A stretch of 64,000 bases of DNA from Bacillus sp. AFS029637 (GTDB taxonomy: Bacteria > Bacillota > Bacilli > Bacillales > Bacillaceae_G). The notes under the pieces were generated by a model. That model made no database searches. It was given only the letters and a program-made list of their open reading frames with translations, and was not told where the DNA came from. Each line of letters begins with the position of its first letter. The stretch's first letter is position 1. The stretch spans positions 176,252 to 240,251 of the forward strand of contig NZ_NUPZ01000022.1 of the NCBI RefSeq assembly GCF_002584985.1, given 5' to 3'. The position numbers and the translations under genes were made by a program. Below, piece after piece: positions 33,526 through 42,700 of this stretch.

Positions 33526-35754
33526 TTAAATCACTGAATGGGAGTCATTTGATTTAGGCGGAGAAGCTGCTTTTTTCATAAGCACTTCCCATAAGTGTAC
33601 GGATTTCTTCCATTCGGCTGCGGCCTGGCCCTTTTGATACATAGCGTTCTCATAACTGAAAGTAAGTTGTTGCATATCGGCCGAGTTGTAAAGTATATCG
33701 ATGTGGAGAGCGTATTCTCGGAATGTTTGACTTTCACCCCGTGGTATGCCGATTCTCGCAAACTGTTTTAAAAGAGCACCGTAAGCTTTTGGATAAACAG
33801 TATCATCTTTTCGGTATTTATAGAAATGAATAATAAAAAAAGTAATCCATTTCATTCTAGTAATGAAGAGAATGTATCCCATGAGACTAATCGGTATCGT
33901 AGAGAGGAAGACGTACCACCAAGAAAACCTATTTTTAGAATGTGTAATCTTTTTAGTAGAGGTTTCTTCAGTATCTTCTATTAAATTTTTGAGCTTTGCT
34001 TCATTGTTCCGCTCTTGCATTTGCGCGTTTTGAGAATTAGTTTCTTCGCTAGTTTGTAAAGTAGGCGCAGGAGTATTATTTGTGAAATTATAGGGATTGG
34101 TAAATCCTTTTGTTGGTTCGAATGGAATCCATCCGTATCCCGGGAAATATACTTCGACCCAAGAATGTGCGTTATTGTTCGCAATTTTATAAACATTCTC
34201 ACCTTCAGCACTAGCACTTGTATTCTCGGGAGTTCCTTCTGTAAATCCTTTTACCCAGCGGGCGGGAATCCCGGCAGAACGAAGTAGTACAATCATAGAC
34301 GTCGAAAAATTATTACAGTAGCCGCTTTTCGTATCGAAAAGAAATTGATCTACATAATCTTGGTTTTTGGCAGGAAATAAGACATTCGTTGTTTCATATA
34401 CAAAAGAGTTGTCTGTAAAATACTTTTCAATAGCTAATACTTTATCATACCGGTTGTCTTTATCATTTGTAAGATTGGCAGCCAAGTCTTTTACTCGCTG
34501 TGGTAACGATTCGGGAAGTTGTGTGTACTTTGTCATGAAATAAGAACTTGTTTCATGACCTTCATTTGTTTTTACAGCTTTCAAGTTTTCTATGGGAAAC
34601 TCCGGGATCTCATATGTTACTTTATACGAACTTAAAGTAGTAGAAGAGTCTCCGTGCATCGTATAGATTTTTTCTGAAAATGGGTCAACGTTGTATGATA
34701 CATCAGAAGAAGCCTCAACTGATACTAATCCTGCTGGATAGGTAAGGTGAGGGGCACTTTTTTGCATGGTGATTGTTGCTTCGGTTGTCTCTGTTTTTGT
34801 ATTTTGTTCGTACCAGCTCACGACGTCGTTTTTATTTTTAAAAGAAACCCTCTTCGGATTTTCAGAAATTTCCCAGCCTTTTCCTGTATAAAAATCTTTC
34901 GTTTCTACTCTCCAATATTGTTTATTTTGCGTTTGTGCTGTAAAAACAATTGTATTATCTGCCTTAAAGGGACCACCTAATTGCGAGTCATCTAAACCAT
35001 ACCCAACTGTAGAAACTTCTTTTTCTTTACTTGTTTCGGATGTGTTGAATTTTAAAAAATCCATTGGGTTTGGCCATTGAGGACCAAATTTTGGAGCAAA
35101 GTATGCGATGGTTGCTGACAATACAATAAATAGTGTAAGAGGTTTAAGTAATTTTGAGATTTCTCTAGCATAATTTTGTAAGTGTTCCATCTCTTTTATT
35201 CGTTCTATTTGAAGAAGACTAAGCATAAAAAAGCCGATGACAACAGTACGAATGATAGCGTAGTTTGCATTGTATAAATGTAAGTTATGAAAAGTTACGA
35301 TATAAATAATAGTTAATACAAGAAATAACAACCCACGTTTTTTATGAATCATCCAAAAAGAGGTGAAAGAACTCAAAAACCAAAATGATAGAAAAAATAA
35401 AACTGTTGGAAAAACTGGTGAAATATCTAGTAAATTCCCCTGAAAAAACAGGGAGGAATTTCGAGACATATCAGAAAAAAATGTTGATAGCCAAGATGGA
35501 TTTATAAAAGCTTTTTTATAATATAAGGAATGAATGATGAATAAAATCGTGATGATTTTTATTGGGATCTGCCACCTTGTTTGAAAAAAAGAGAGAGCGA
35601 AGCAAAGTCCTATAAATAGTACAAAAACATCTAATCTGCCTACGTTTGTAATACCTATAAGGGGTCTTAGCCATTCTAGTAAAAGAAGAAATACACATAC
35701 ATGCATGAAGAATCTGTTCATATCCCATTGGTATTTTGTTTGTAATGTTATCAT
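33526..35754 (-). CDS. Membrane-anchored transglutaminase-like protein (YebA type)
   Basis: This 742-residue protein is the third gene of a moxR-DUF58-transglutaminase operon. The N-terminal 230 residues hold about six membrane helices. An external domain follows, with a transglutaminase-like cysteine protease core: GYCNNFSTSMIVLLRSAGIP (Cys), then NNAHSWVEVYFPGYGWIPFE (His). The residue usually an Asp in the last motif (PFDPT) is Glu here (PFEPT). A further membrane helix lies near residue 610 (WWYVFLSTIPISLMGYILF), and a cytosolic DUF4129-like tail follows. It probably acts on cell-envelope proteins. Its start overlaps the end of the DUF58 gene by 4 bases. Confidence 0.9.
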   Translation of the reverse strand: MITLQTKYQWDMNRFFMHVCVFLLLLEWLRPLIGITNVGRLDVFVLFIGLCFALSFFQTRWQIPIKIITILFIIHSLYYKKAFINPSWLSTFFSDMSRNSSLFFQGNLLDISPVFPTVLFFLSFWFLSSFTSFWMIHKKRGLLFLVLTIIYIVTFHNLHLYNANYAIIRTVVIGFFMLSLLQIERIKEMEHLQNYAREISKLLKPLTLFIVLSATIAYFAPKFGPQWPNPMDFLKFNTSETSKEKEVSTVGYGLDDSQLGGPFKADNTIVFTAQTQNKQYWRVETKDFYTGKGWEISENPKRVSFKNKNDVVSWYEQNTKTETTEATITMQKSAPHLTYPAGLVSVEASSDVSYNVDPFSEKIYTMHGDSSTTLSSYKVTYEIPEFPIENLKAVKTNEGHETSSYFMTKYTQLPESLPQRVKDLAANLTNDKDNRYDKVLAIEKYFTDNSFVYETTNVLFPAKNQDYVDQFLFDTKSGYCNNFSTSMIVLLRSAGIPARWVKGFTEGTPENTSASAEGENVYKIANNNAHSWVEVYFPGYGWIPFEPTKGFTNPYNFTNNTPAPTLQTSEETNSQNAQMQERNNEAKLKNLIEDTEETSTKKITHSKNRFSWWYVFLSTIPISLMGYILFITRMKWITFFIIHFYKYRKDDTVYPKAYGALLKQFARIGIPRGESQTFREYALHIDILYNSADMQQLTFSYENAMYQKGQAAAEWKKSVHLWEVLMKKAASPPKSNDSHSVI

Positions 35755-36965
35755 TTGCTCACCTCAAAAAACACGTTTGTATACCGGTTTTCATAAACCG
35801 CTTTTACAAATATTTTTCGTTTTTGTAGAGTTTCTAGTATACTTAGTTCTCGATGTGAGAGTTGGTTCGCTTTTTCTTTCACGACAAACACCATTAATTT
35901 TCTATTTTTTGTAGCGGCACAATCAGCCGCCTTTTGAATATCGGGAGAAAGATCGCTTGTCACGAGTATAATCGTTACTGGTTCATAAATTTTTCTTAAT
36001 TCTATTTCTACACTTTGAGAGAGCGGGAATACACTGTCTGCTTGTACTTTCGCTAAATGACAAAAGATTTGTTGCAACTGAGCATCTCCATTGTCTAAAG
36101 GGAAAATAGTTCGTTCTTTTCCGACAGACACGAATGACGCTGGTGAATTTTGCTTCAAAGCAGCCCTCACAATAGAGGCAGTAAACGTTACGACTGATTC
36201 GAATAGGGGGGACTCAGTTCTGTCCATGAATATCATGATATTATGGCTGCGCTGTTGTTCAAACTCTTTCGTCATAATATTGTTTGTTCGTGCAGTTGCT
36301 TTCCAATCAATCCATGAAAAGCGGTCACCAGGTTTATATTCTCTGACACCGACAGAGATTGTAGAGTCTTTTGCTAAATTTATATTTGCTGAAAGGGTTC
36401 CTTGTTCGAAATGATTTTCCAATTGTCGATACGTTATATCTATATACTGGGGATAGACTAAAAATATATCTGGAACTGAAAAAGTTACTTCTTTCTCTAT
36501 CATACCGAATAGATCGCCAGTTTTGACACGTACGCTTGAAAAAGTGTGTTCTCCTCTAGGGATTGTATCAATAACATACTGAAACGAAATGTTTCGTTTC
36601 AATCCTGGAAAGAGTATTACCTTATTCGTCTTTGTTTGTCTACAACTTGTAAATTGTGAAGGCAGTTCATCTTCTATAACTAAATAAAGTATGGGAAAAG
36701 GAAATTTTCTTTTTATTGTAATCGTGCTTAAAAATGGTTCTCCTGCTACATACTCGTTTTTGTTTGTTATTCGTTTTACTTCAGCGTCCCGTAAAGCGTA
36801 GAAGGGGAGTAGCAGTGAGTAAAGACCAATAGGAATCGTACTGTAAAACAAAAACCAACTTACAAACCCTCCTTGAAGCATGGCGTACACAAATGTTAAG
36901 ACTAGGAATAAAGGGATTAGTAATAACTTGGTAACGTGATAGAGTACTCGTAGTAGCCTTTTCAT
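35751..36965 (-). CDS. DUF58 domain protein (YeaD type)
   Basis: This 404-residue protein has two membrane helices at the N-terminus (about 13-30 and 33-52), an immunoglobulin-like middle part, and the DUF58 signature KPGDRFSWIDWKATARTNNI, followed by a von Willebrand A-like segment (NIMIFMDRTESPLF, a partly conserved MIDAS-type strand). DUF58 proteins work with MoxR ATPases, probably as their substrate or adaptor. It overlaps the moxR gene at a single base (36965) and the transglutaminase gene by 4 bases, so all three are translationally coupled. The biochemical role of the complex is not known. Confidence 0.9.
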   Translation of the reverse strand: MKRLLRVLYHVTKLLLIPLFLVLTFVYAMLQGGFVSWFLFYSTIPIGLYSLLLPFYALRDAEVKRITNKNEYVAGEPFLSTITIKRKFPFPILYLVIEDELPSQFTSCRQTKTNKVILFPGLKRNISFQYVIDTIPRGEHTFSSVRVKTGDLFGMIEKEVTFSVPDIFLVYPQYIDITYRQLENHFEQGTLSANINLAKDSTISVGVREYKPGDRFSWIDWKATARTNNIMTKEFEQQRSHNIMIFMDRTESPLFESVVTFTASIVRAALKQNSPASFVSVGKERTIFPLDNGDAQLQQIFCHLAKVQADSVFPLSQSVEIELRKIYEPVTIILVTSDLSPDIQKAADCAATKNRKLMVFVVKEKANQLSHRELSILETLQKRKIFVKAVYENRYTNVFFEVSK

Positions 36966-37927
36966 CAGGGGTTCATCGTCCTTTGATTCGGCACGGCAGT
37001 TCGTGCAACGATTTTTGCAATAACTTGTTCTCCTGTTATTCCTTCAAATTTTGCTTCCATTTTTAGAATGAGTCTGTGAGCTAAAACGTAAGGAGCTAAA
37101 AATTTAACATCGTCTGGAATAACATAATTTCTGCCATGGATGAATGCATAAGCCTGTGAAGCTTTCATTAAAGCAATTGAACCGCGTGGACTTGCACCTA
37201 GCTGTATAGAACTATAAGAACGAGTCTGATTAACAAGCTTTACAATGTAATGTTTGATCCCTTTGTCCATGCTTACTTCCCGTACGCTTTGTTGTAAATA
37301 AAGTAATTCTTCAATTGTAGTAATAGCTTGTAAATGGGAGAGTGGACTTGTTTTTTCCATCCGGTTTAAAATTTCAAATTCTTCTTCTGGTGTAGGGTAT
37401 CCCATTTTTAGCTTCAACAAGAAACGATCAAGCTGAGCTTCTGGTAAAGGGTATGTTCCCTCATATTCGACCGGATTTTGTGTAGCCATTACAAAGAACG
37501 GTTTTGGTAGCGGTCTTGTAGTACCATCTATTGTGATATTGCCTTCTTCCATACTTTCAAGTAAGGCGGATTGTGTCTTTGGAGATGTACGATTAATTTC
37601 ATCAGCAAGTACAAAATTCCCCATAATTGGTCCAGGCTTGAACTCAAATTGGAGCTCTTTTGGATTATAAATAGAAACACCTGTTACATCTGACGGTAGT
37701 AAATCAGGTGTGAATTGAATTCGCTTGTAATCAGCATCAATTGATTTAGAAAGAGCACGTACTAGCATCGTTTTCCCGACACCAGGAACATCTTCTAATA
37801 GTACATGACCTTCAGCTAAGAGCGCAGTCAAAGCTAAAATCGTTTCTTTTCTTTTTCCGACCATTAATTTTTCAATATTGTTGATTATTTTTTCTACAGT
37901 GGGATGTAATGAGTCAAACTGGGGCAT
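36965..37927 (-). CDS. MoxR family AAA+ ATPase (YeaC type)
   Basis: This 320-residue ATPase belongs to the MoxR group of AAA+ chaperones. The Walker A motif is EDVPGVGKTMLVRAL, Walker B is NFVLADEINRTSPKTQ, and the sensor region FFVMATQNPVEYEGTYPLPE and the LDRFLLKL arginine-finger region follow. The C-terminal lid contains GASPRGSIALMKASQAYAF, typical of MoxR. It starts the operon moxR-DUF58-transglutaminase, with AGGAGGATTACG before the ATG. Such proteins remodel or activate metal-dependent or envelope proteins. A plausible promoter lies at 38061-38089. Confidence 0.94.
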   Translation of the reverse strand: MPQFDSLHPTVEKIINNIEKLMVGKRKETILALTALLAEGHVLLEDVPGVGKTMLVRALSKSIDADYKRIQFTPDLLPSDVTGVSIYNPKELQFEFKPGPIMGNFVLADEINRTSPKTQSALLESMEEGNITIDGTTRPLPKPFFVMATQNPVEYEGTYPLPEAQLDRFLLKLKMGYPTPEEEFEILNRMEKTSPLSHLQAITTIEELLYLQQSVREVSMDKGIKHYIVKLVNQTRSYSSIQLGASPRGSIALMKASQAYAFIHGRNYVIPDDVKFLAPYVLAHRLILKMEAKFEGITGEQVIAKIVARTAVPNQRTMNP

Positions 37928-38060
37928 CGTAATCCTCCTAATTTTATTATCATTTTCTAATCTATTTAGTGGAAAATAGAATGCATCCTTCTATTTACGA
38001 GTAGTCAAACTCCTATCTTAAATTCTGAGAATATTCAGATTATTTACTCCGATTACATCT

Positions 38061-38089
38061 AGTATAATTGTTTCCATAACTAAGGGCAA
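38061..38089 (-). promoter_or_regulatory. Candidate sigma-A promoter of the moxR operon
   Basis: On the minus strand TTGCCC (38089-38084) and TATACT (38066-38061) are separated by 17 bases. It lies about 135 bases upstream of the moxR start. The -10 matches in five of six positions, the -35 in about four. Confidence 0.5.
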
Positions 38090-38188
38090 TACAGTAAATA
38101 ATGATTTCTAGTTTTATGTGAAATATGTTTTGATATAGACTAGTATTGTCGGTAAAACATAGAGGAGGGGAAGGAAGGAGTGACTTCG

Positions 38189-38260
38189 ATGAGCAAAATA
38201 AATAGCGTAGGGAACCCTACGCGTAAAGTTGGAAACATATATCATACGCCTTGTGATTAA
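38189..38260 (+). CDS. Possible 23-residue peptide gene
   Basis: A short frame from ATG 38189 has an unusually strong ribosome site region (GGGGAAGGAAGGAGTG, 6 to 7 bases before the ATG) and encodes a peptide with KINSVGNPTRKVGNIYH and a Cys near its end, then stops. A perfect 8-base palindrome lies inside it. No signal peptide or membrane helix. It could be a leader peptide or a remnant of a lost gene. There is no open gene downstream on the same strand for it to control, so a real function is uncertain. Confidence 0.3.
   Translation: MSKINSVGNPTRKVGNIYHTPCD
38205..38222. repeat. Perfect GC-rich palindrome
   Basis: GCGTAGGG and CCCTACGC are separated by AA. It is more GC-rich than its surroundings and lies inside the 23-residue reading frame. 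It could be an operator, a small hairpin in RNA or part of a dispersed repeat. Confidence 0.5.
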
Positions 38261-38309
38261 AATTTATATGAGTAATAAATAAAGTCGACTTCATTAAGAG
38301 ACCAGCTAT

Positions 38310-38654
38310 TTAAAATCCTTTATCTTTCTTATATTCTTTTCGTTTATCTAACCAAATATGAATTAATTCTACCAATTCCATTGTTTCAATCTCACAATAT
38401 TCTCCTTTACCATCTTCGGCTAAATTGTCTAACACAGTAGTTGAATCGTTCCGAATTTCTAAACCGCAAATATTGCCATTTACTACTACATAATTTTTTT
38501 CTCCGTTTAAAACACTATGTATTTCTTCTAAAATCCAATCTCCAAAGGCTGAAACTTCAATTCCTAAAAAAGTTTCAACAAGTTTAATTTCTTGAGGAAG
38601 TCTCATAACTAAATCTCTACTGTTAAGTACTTCAAAACTATATGGATATTTCAT
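38310..38654 (-). CDS. Small acidic protein, candidate orphan immunity protein B
   Basis: This 114-residue soluble protein has no signal peptide or membrane helix and is acidic (Glu/Asp-rich in EDGKGEYCEIETMELVE). It shows a mixed helix and strand pattern (YSFEVLNSRDLVMRLPQEIK, FGDWILEEIHSVLNGEKNYV). I do not recognise a family. The start codon follows only 2 bases after the stop of a short toxin-tail-like frame (38657-38761), the usual coupling of a polymorphic toxin with its immunity protein. AAAGGAG lies about 11 bases before the ATG. Immunity function is inferred from this layout alone. Confidence 0.6.
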   Translation of the reverse strand: MKYPYSFEVLNSRDLVMRLPQEIKLVETFLGIEVSAFGDWILEEIHSVLNGEKNYVVVNGNICGLEIRNDSTTVLDNLAEDGKGEYCEIETMELVELIHIWLDKRKEYKKDKGF

Positions 38655-38656
38655 GA

Positions 38657-38761
38657 CTATTTTACTCCTTTATTTCTGGCTTTAGGGACTCTATTTACTT
38701 CTCCATTAATCTCATAAGCTCTATTAAGGTAAGAAGTTCTTATATTATCATCACTCTTGTC
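38657..38761 (-). pseudogene. Displaced toxin-tail-like fragment B
   Basis: A 34-codon minus-strand frame without a start reads DKSDDNIRTSYLNRAYEING, then EVNRVPKARNKGVK, and stops 2 bases before the start of the 114-residue gene. The sequence reads like the C-terminal end of a nuclease-type or other polymorphic toxin, though no family is named. It begins 9 bases after the end of the 166-residue gene. Interpretation as a toxin tail is inference from position and composition. Confidence 0.45.
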
Positions 38762-38770
38762 CTACTTGAA

Positions 38771-39271
38771 TTATAGTAAAAGTAGATTATTATTAAACTT
38801 ATCTATCCAATATTTATTTGATGTAGGTATGAATTCAGTGAAATCTTCATATGTACCAATCCAATCTTTTGGTACATAGTTTTCGTATGATGCCGGTTCT
38901 GGAAACATTGAATATAGTATTTTATTATCAAAGTTAATTAATAAGACTGGACTAAAATCTAATAGATCTTCTCCTGCATTTTTCCTTTTAATATTTTCAA
39001 GTAGTAAATAATTTAATTCCTCTTTAGTTGTTTTATATTGATTAATCCTTAGTAAAAATACTTCTACATTTTCATTATTTAATACTTGTATTCCATTTCT
39101 TTCTTCCGTTTCCTCATTATCTTCAATGCTTACACCTAAATTTTTATATGCATGATCTAATTTATCATAATCTAAAAACCATAGTTCTTTATCTGTTACA
39201 TACCATCTAAACTCATTTGTATATATGATACCTACTATAATGTTTTCTGCATAAAGCGGTTCTAATATCAT
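38771..39271 (-). CDS. Soluble acidic protein, candidate orphan immunity protein A
   Basis: This 166-residue protein has no signal peptide or membrane helix. It is acidic and aromatic, with a strand-rich start (NIIVGIIYTNEFRWYVTDKE) and a C-terminal part rich in Tyr/Trp (PASYENYVPKDWIGTYEDF). AAAAGGAGG stands 5 bases before the ATG, so expression is likely good. It follows, 18 bases downstream on the same strand, a short frame resembling a toxin C-terminus (39290-39385). I do not recognise a family. Immunity function is inferred from this arrangement and from the likeness to cassettes behind Rhs, WapA or LXG toxins. Confidence 0.62.
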   Translation of the reverse strand: MILEPLYAENIIVGIIYTNEFRWYVTDKELWFLDYDKLDHAYKNLGVSIEDNEETEERNGIQVLNNENVEVFLLRINQYKTTKEELNYLLLENIKRKNAGEDLLDFSPVLLINFDNKILYSMFPEPASYENYVPKDWIGTYEDFTEFIPTSNKYWIDKFNNNLLLL

Positions 39272-39289
39272 AATAGCCTCCTTTTAATA

Positions 39290-39385
39290 TTATCTTATAA
39301 TCTTGCCATTCTTGGCGTATTCTTCTCTTCATTCGATCCAAGGTGCTGGCAACTCATAAGAATTTACTGGCGTTTTTTGGTTCAA
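39290..39385 (-). pseudogene. Displaced toxin-tail-like fragment A
   Basis: The minus-strand frame reads LNQKTPVNSYELPAPWIE, a stop, then REEYAKNGKIIR and a final stop 18 bases before the 166-residue gene. One base upstream the coding sense continues in another frame (TKGNCPEYS), so one frameshift and one nonsense change are needed to restore it. It looks like the decayed C-terminus of a larger protein. No complete gene is present. Confidence 0.45.
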
Positions 39386-39425
39386 CTATACTCAGGACAG
39401 TTCCCCTTGGTTTAGTGAGTTTGAT

Positions 39426-39548
39426 TTAAAGTATTGCATTTTCATTTTTAAATACATTTAACGAATTAGGTATATCAAATACAACTAATTCTAAATTAAT
39501 ACCTCTATTATATAAGAAATATTTTGCGTGCTCATCGTTATCTGTATT
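39426..39548 (-). pseudogene. C-terminal fragment of a lost gene
   Basis: A 40-codon minus-strand frame without a start reads NTDNDEHAKYFLYNRGINLE, then LVVFDIPNSLNVFKNENAIL, and stops. It has real coding character but no beginning. It is upstream of fragment A on the same strand and probably belongs to the same decayed island. The family is not recognised. Between this and narG (39549-39671) I see no other coding sequence. Confidence 0.4.
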
Positions 39549-39671
39549 TCATCTTAAACTTTGGTAGAAGAGAAGAAGGAATTTAACAGTCAGTGAAGGA
39601 TGTGAACCCCCACAATGATTTGATTTTCACATTTTCATATTTTCTCAAGAATTTTTGACAATCTCTTGAAC

Positions 39672-39714
39672 TGTGCGAAATGTCACATCTGTATTTTACA
39701 GCCTCTCTTATAGT
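39672..39714 (+). promoter_or_regulatory. FNR-dependent promoter of narGHJI
   Basis: TGTGC-GAAATG-TCACA (39672-39687) matches the Bacillus FNR box TGTGA-N6-TCACA at all but one position. A TATAGT -10 lies at 39709-39714. The centre-to-centre distance is 32 bases, which places the box at about -41.5, the class II activator position. Activation under anaerobic conditions is therefore expected. Confidence 0.85.
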
Positions 39715-39750
39715 AAGGGTATGAAAGAGAGACGTATTAAAGGAGTGAAC

Positions 39751-42700
39751 ATGATGAAGAAGAAACCTTCAGCACTAATGAGACGTTTAAAATATTTTTC
39801 ACCAATAGATCGTTATAACGATAACCATACACAAGAAACGTATGAAGATCGTGAATGGGAGAATGTGTACAGAAAGCGTTGGCAGCATGATAAAGTAATT
39901 CGTTCTACACATGGTGTGAACTGTACTGGTTCATGTAGCTGGAATATATATGTGAAAGATGGAATTGTAACTTGGGAAGGGCAGGAGCTGAACTATCCGA
40001 CTACAGGTCCGGATATGCCTGATTTTGAACCACGAGGATGTCCACGTGGAGCGAGTTTTTCATGGTACATTTATAGTCCGCTTCGTGTGAAATATCCCTA
40101 TGTACGTGGTGTTCTTTGGAATATGTGGCAAGAGGAACTACAAAATAATGAGTCACCATTAGATGCTTGGAAAAGCATTGTGGAAAACCCTGAAAAAGCA
40201 CGTAAGTATAAGCAGGCGCGTGGTAAAGGGGGATTCATTCGTGCGAATTGGGATGAAGTATTACAACTCGTTTCTGCTTCATTACTTTATACAGTAATGA
40301 AATACGGTCCAGACCGAAATGTTGGTTTTTCACCAATTCCAGCTATGTCGATGTTAAGTCATGCAGCTGGTAGTCGCTTTATGCAACTTATGGGTGGACC
40401 GATGCTTAGTTTTTATGATTGGTACGCAGATTTACCACCAGCTTCGCCGCAAATTTGGGGCGATCAAACAGATGTACCAGAAAGTAGTGATTGGTATAAC
40501 TCTGGTTACATTATGACGTGGGGTTCAAATGTACCGATGACGAGAACGCCAGATGCTCACTTTTTAGCAGAGGTTCGATATAAAGGAACGAAAGTCGTTT
40601 CTGTCAGTCCTGACTTCGCTGAATCTACAAAGTTTGCGGATGAATGGATTAGTGTGAAACAAGGTACAGATGGTGCACTTGCGATGGCAATGGGGCACGT
40701 AATCTTACAAGAATTTTACGTAGATAATCAAGTGGAATATTTCACAAAGTATGCGAAGCAATATACTGATTTTCCTTTCTTCGTCACATTGAAACAAAAA
40801 GGAGATCAATTCGTTGCGGATCGATTTTTAAATGCTTCTGATATCGGACGCGAAACGAAGTTAGGAGAATGGAAGCCTGTTCTTTGGAACGAGAACACGA
40901 ATGATTTTGCAACACCTCACGGCACAATGGGATCACGTTGGGATAACGAAAAGAAATGGAACTTACGTTTAGAAGATGAACAAACAGGTGAAAAGATTGA
41001 TCCACGTCTTTCTTTACTTGGAATGGAAGATGCTGTTGGAACAGTACAAATTCCGTATTTCTCTGATGATGGAAATACAATATTAGAACGTACAATTCCA
41101 GTGAAAAAAGTTATGACAGAAGAAGGCGAAGTGTTCGTTACAACTGTATACGACTTAACATTAGCAAATTACGGCGTGAACCGAGGGCTCGGGGGACAAG
41201 AACCGAAAGATTTCAATGATGACGTACCGTTTACACCTGCCTGGCAAGAGAAAATGACGGGAGTGAAGCGAGAGCTTATTATTCAAATTGCTCGTGAGTT
41301 CGCACAAAATGCTGTTGATACAAATGGTCGTTCGATGATTATTGTCGGAGCCGGTATTAACCACTGGTTTAACTCTGATACGATTTATCGCGCAGTATTA
41401 AATCTTGTACTTCTCGTTGGAGCACAAGGTGTAAACGGCGGCGGTTGGGCACATTATGTTGGTCAAGAAAAATTACGACCAGCAGAAGGCTGGCAAACAA
41501 TCGCGATGGCAAAAGATTGGCAAGGGCCACCAAAATTACAAAACGGTACATCTTTCTTCTATTTCGTAACAGATCAATGGCGCTATGAAGATACACCTGT
41601 CGGGCATTTAGCATCACCGATTGAGGGCAACTCTCGTTATCAACATCACGGTGATTACAATGTATTGGCGGCACGACTTGGCTGGTTGCCTTCATATCCA
41701 ACATTCGAGAAAAATGGAATTGAATTATATAAAGAGGCTGTTGCTTCTGGTGCAACAACGCAAGAAGAAATCGGAAAATACGTTGCACAAAAATTAAAAG
41801 AAAAAGAACTGAAATTTGCGATTGAAGATCCTGATAATAAAAACAACTTCCCACGCAACTTATTCGTATGGCGTGCAAATTTAATTTCAAGTTCCGGTAA
41901 AGGTCACGAATATTTTTTAAAATATTTATTAGGTACAACAAACGGATTAATGAATGATGATAGTGATTCATTACGACCAGAAGAAATTAAGTGGCATGAA
42001 GAAGCACCAGAAGGGAAGTTAGATTTACTCATTAATTTAGATTTCCGTATGGCTGGAACAGCGCTTTATTCTGATATCGTCTTACCTGCTTCAACTTGGT
42101 ATGAAAAGCACGATTTAAGTAGTACAGATATGCATCCATTTGTGCATCCATTTAATCCAGCAATCGGTTCACCGTGGGAAGCACGCTCTGACTGGGATAT
42201 TTTCACCGCTCTTTCTAAGGCTGTGTCAGATTTAGCGAAGAAAATCGATCTTGAGCCAATGAAAGAAGTCGTTGCAACACCACTTCTTCACGATACACCG
42301 CAAGAATTAGCACAACCACTTGGCAAGATTAAAGATTGGAGCAAAGGCGAGTGTGAACCAATCCCAGGTAAAACGATGCCACAAATTCATGTTGTCGAAA
42401 GGGATTATAAAACGATTTATGACAAAATGACTGCGCTAGGACCAAATACCGGAAAGCAACCGATTGGTACGAAAGGGATTTCTTGGTCTGCAGAAAAAGA
42501 ATATGAGCAATTAAAGAGTCGATTAGGAGTTGTACGAACGGATTCTATTGCGAAAGGGTGCCCAGATATAAAAGAAGCAATTAATGCTGCTGAGGCGGTA
42601 TTAACACTTTCTTCTACAACTAACGGTCATATGGCTGTAAAAGCATGGGAAGCACTTGAAAAACAAACAGATTTAAAACTACGTGATTTAGCAGAAGAAC

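Noticed and set aside
40784-42000. Several minus-strand frames of 60 to 200 codons inside narG
   Set aside because: They are antisense shadows of a highly conserved gene; no start signals and no protein-like domains.
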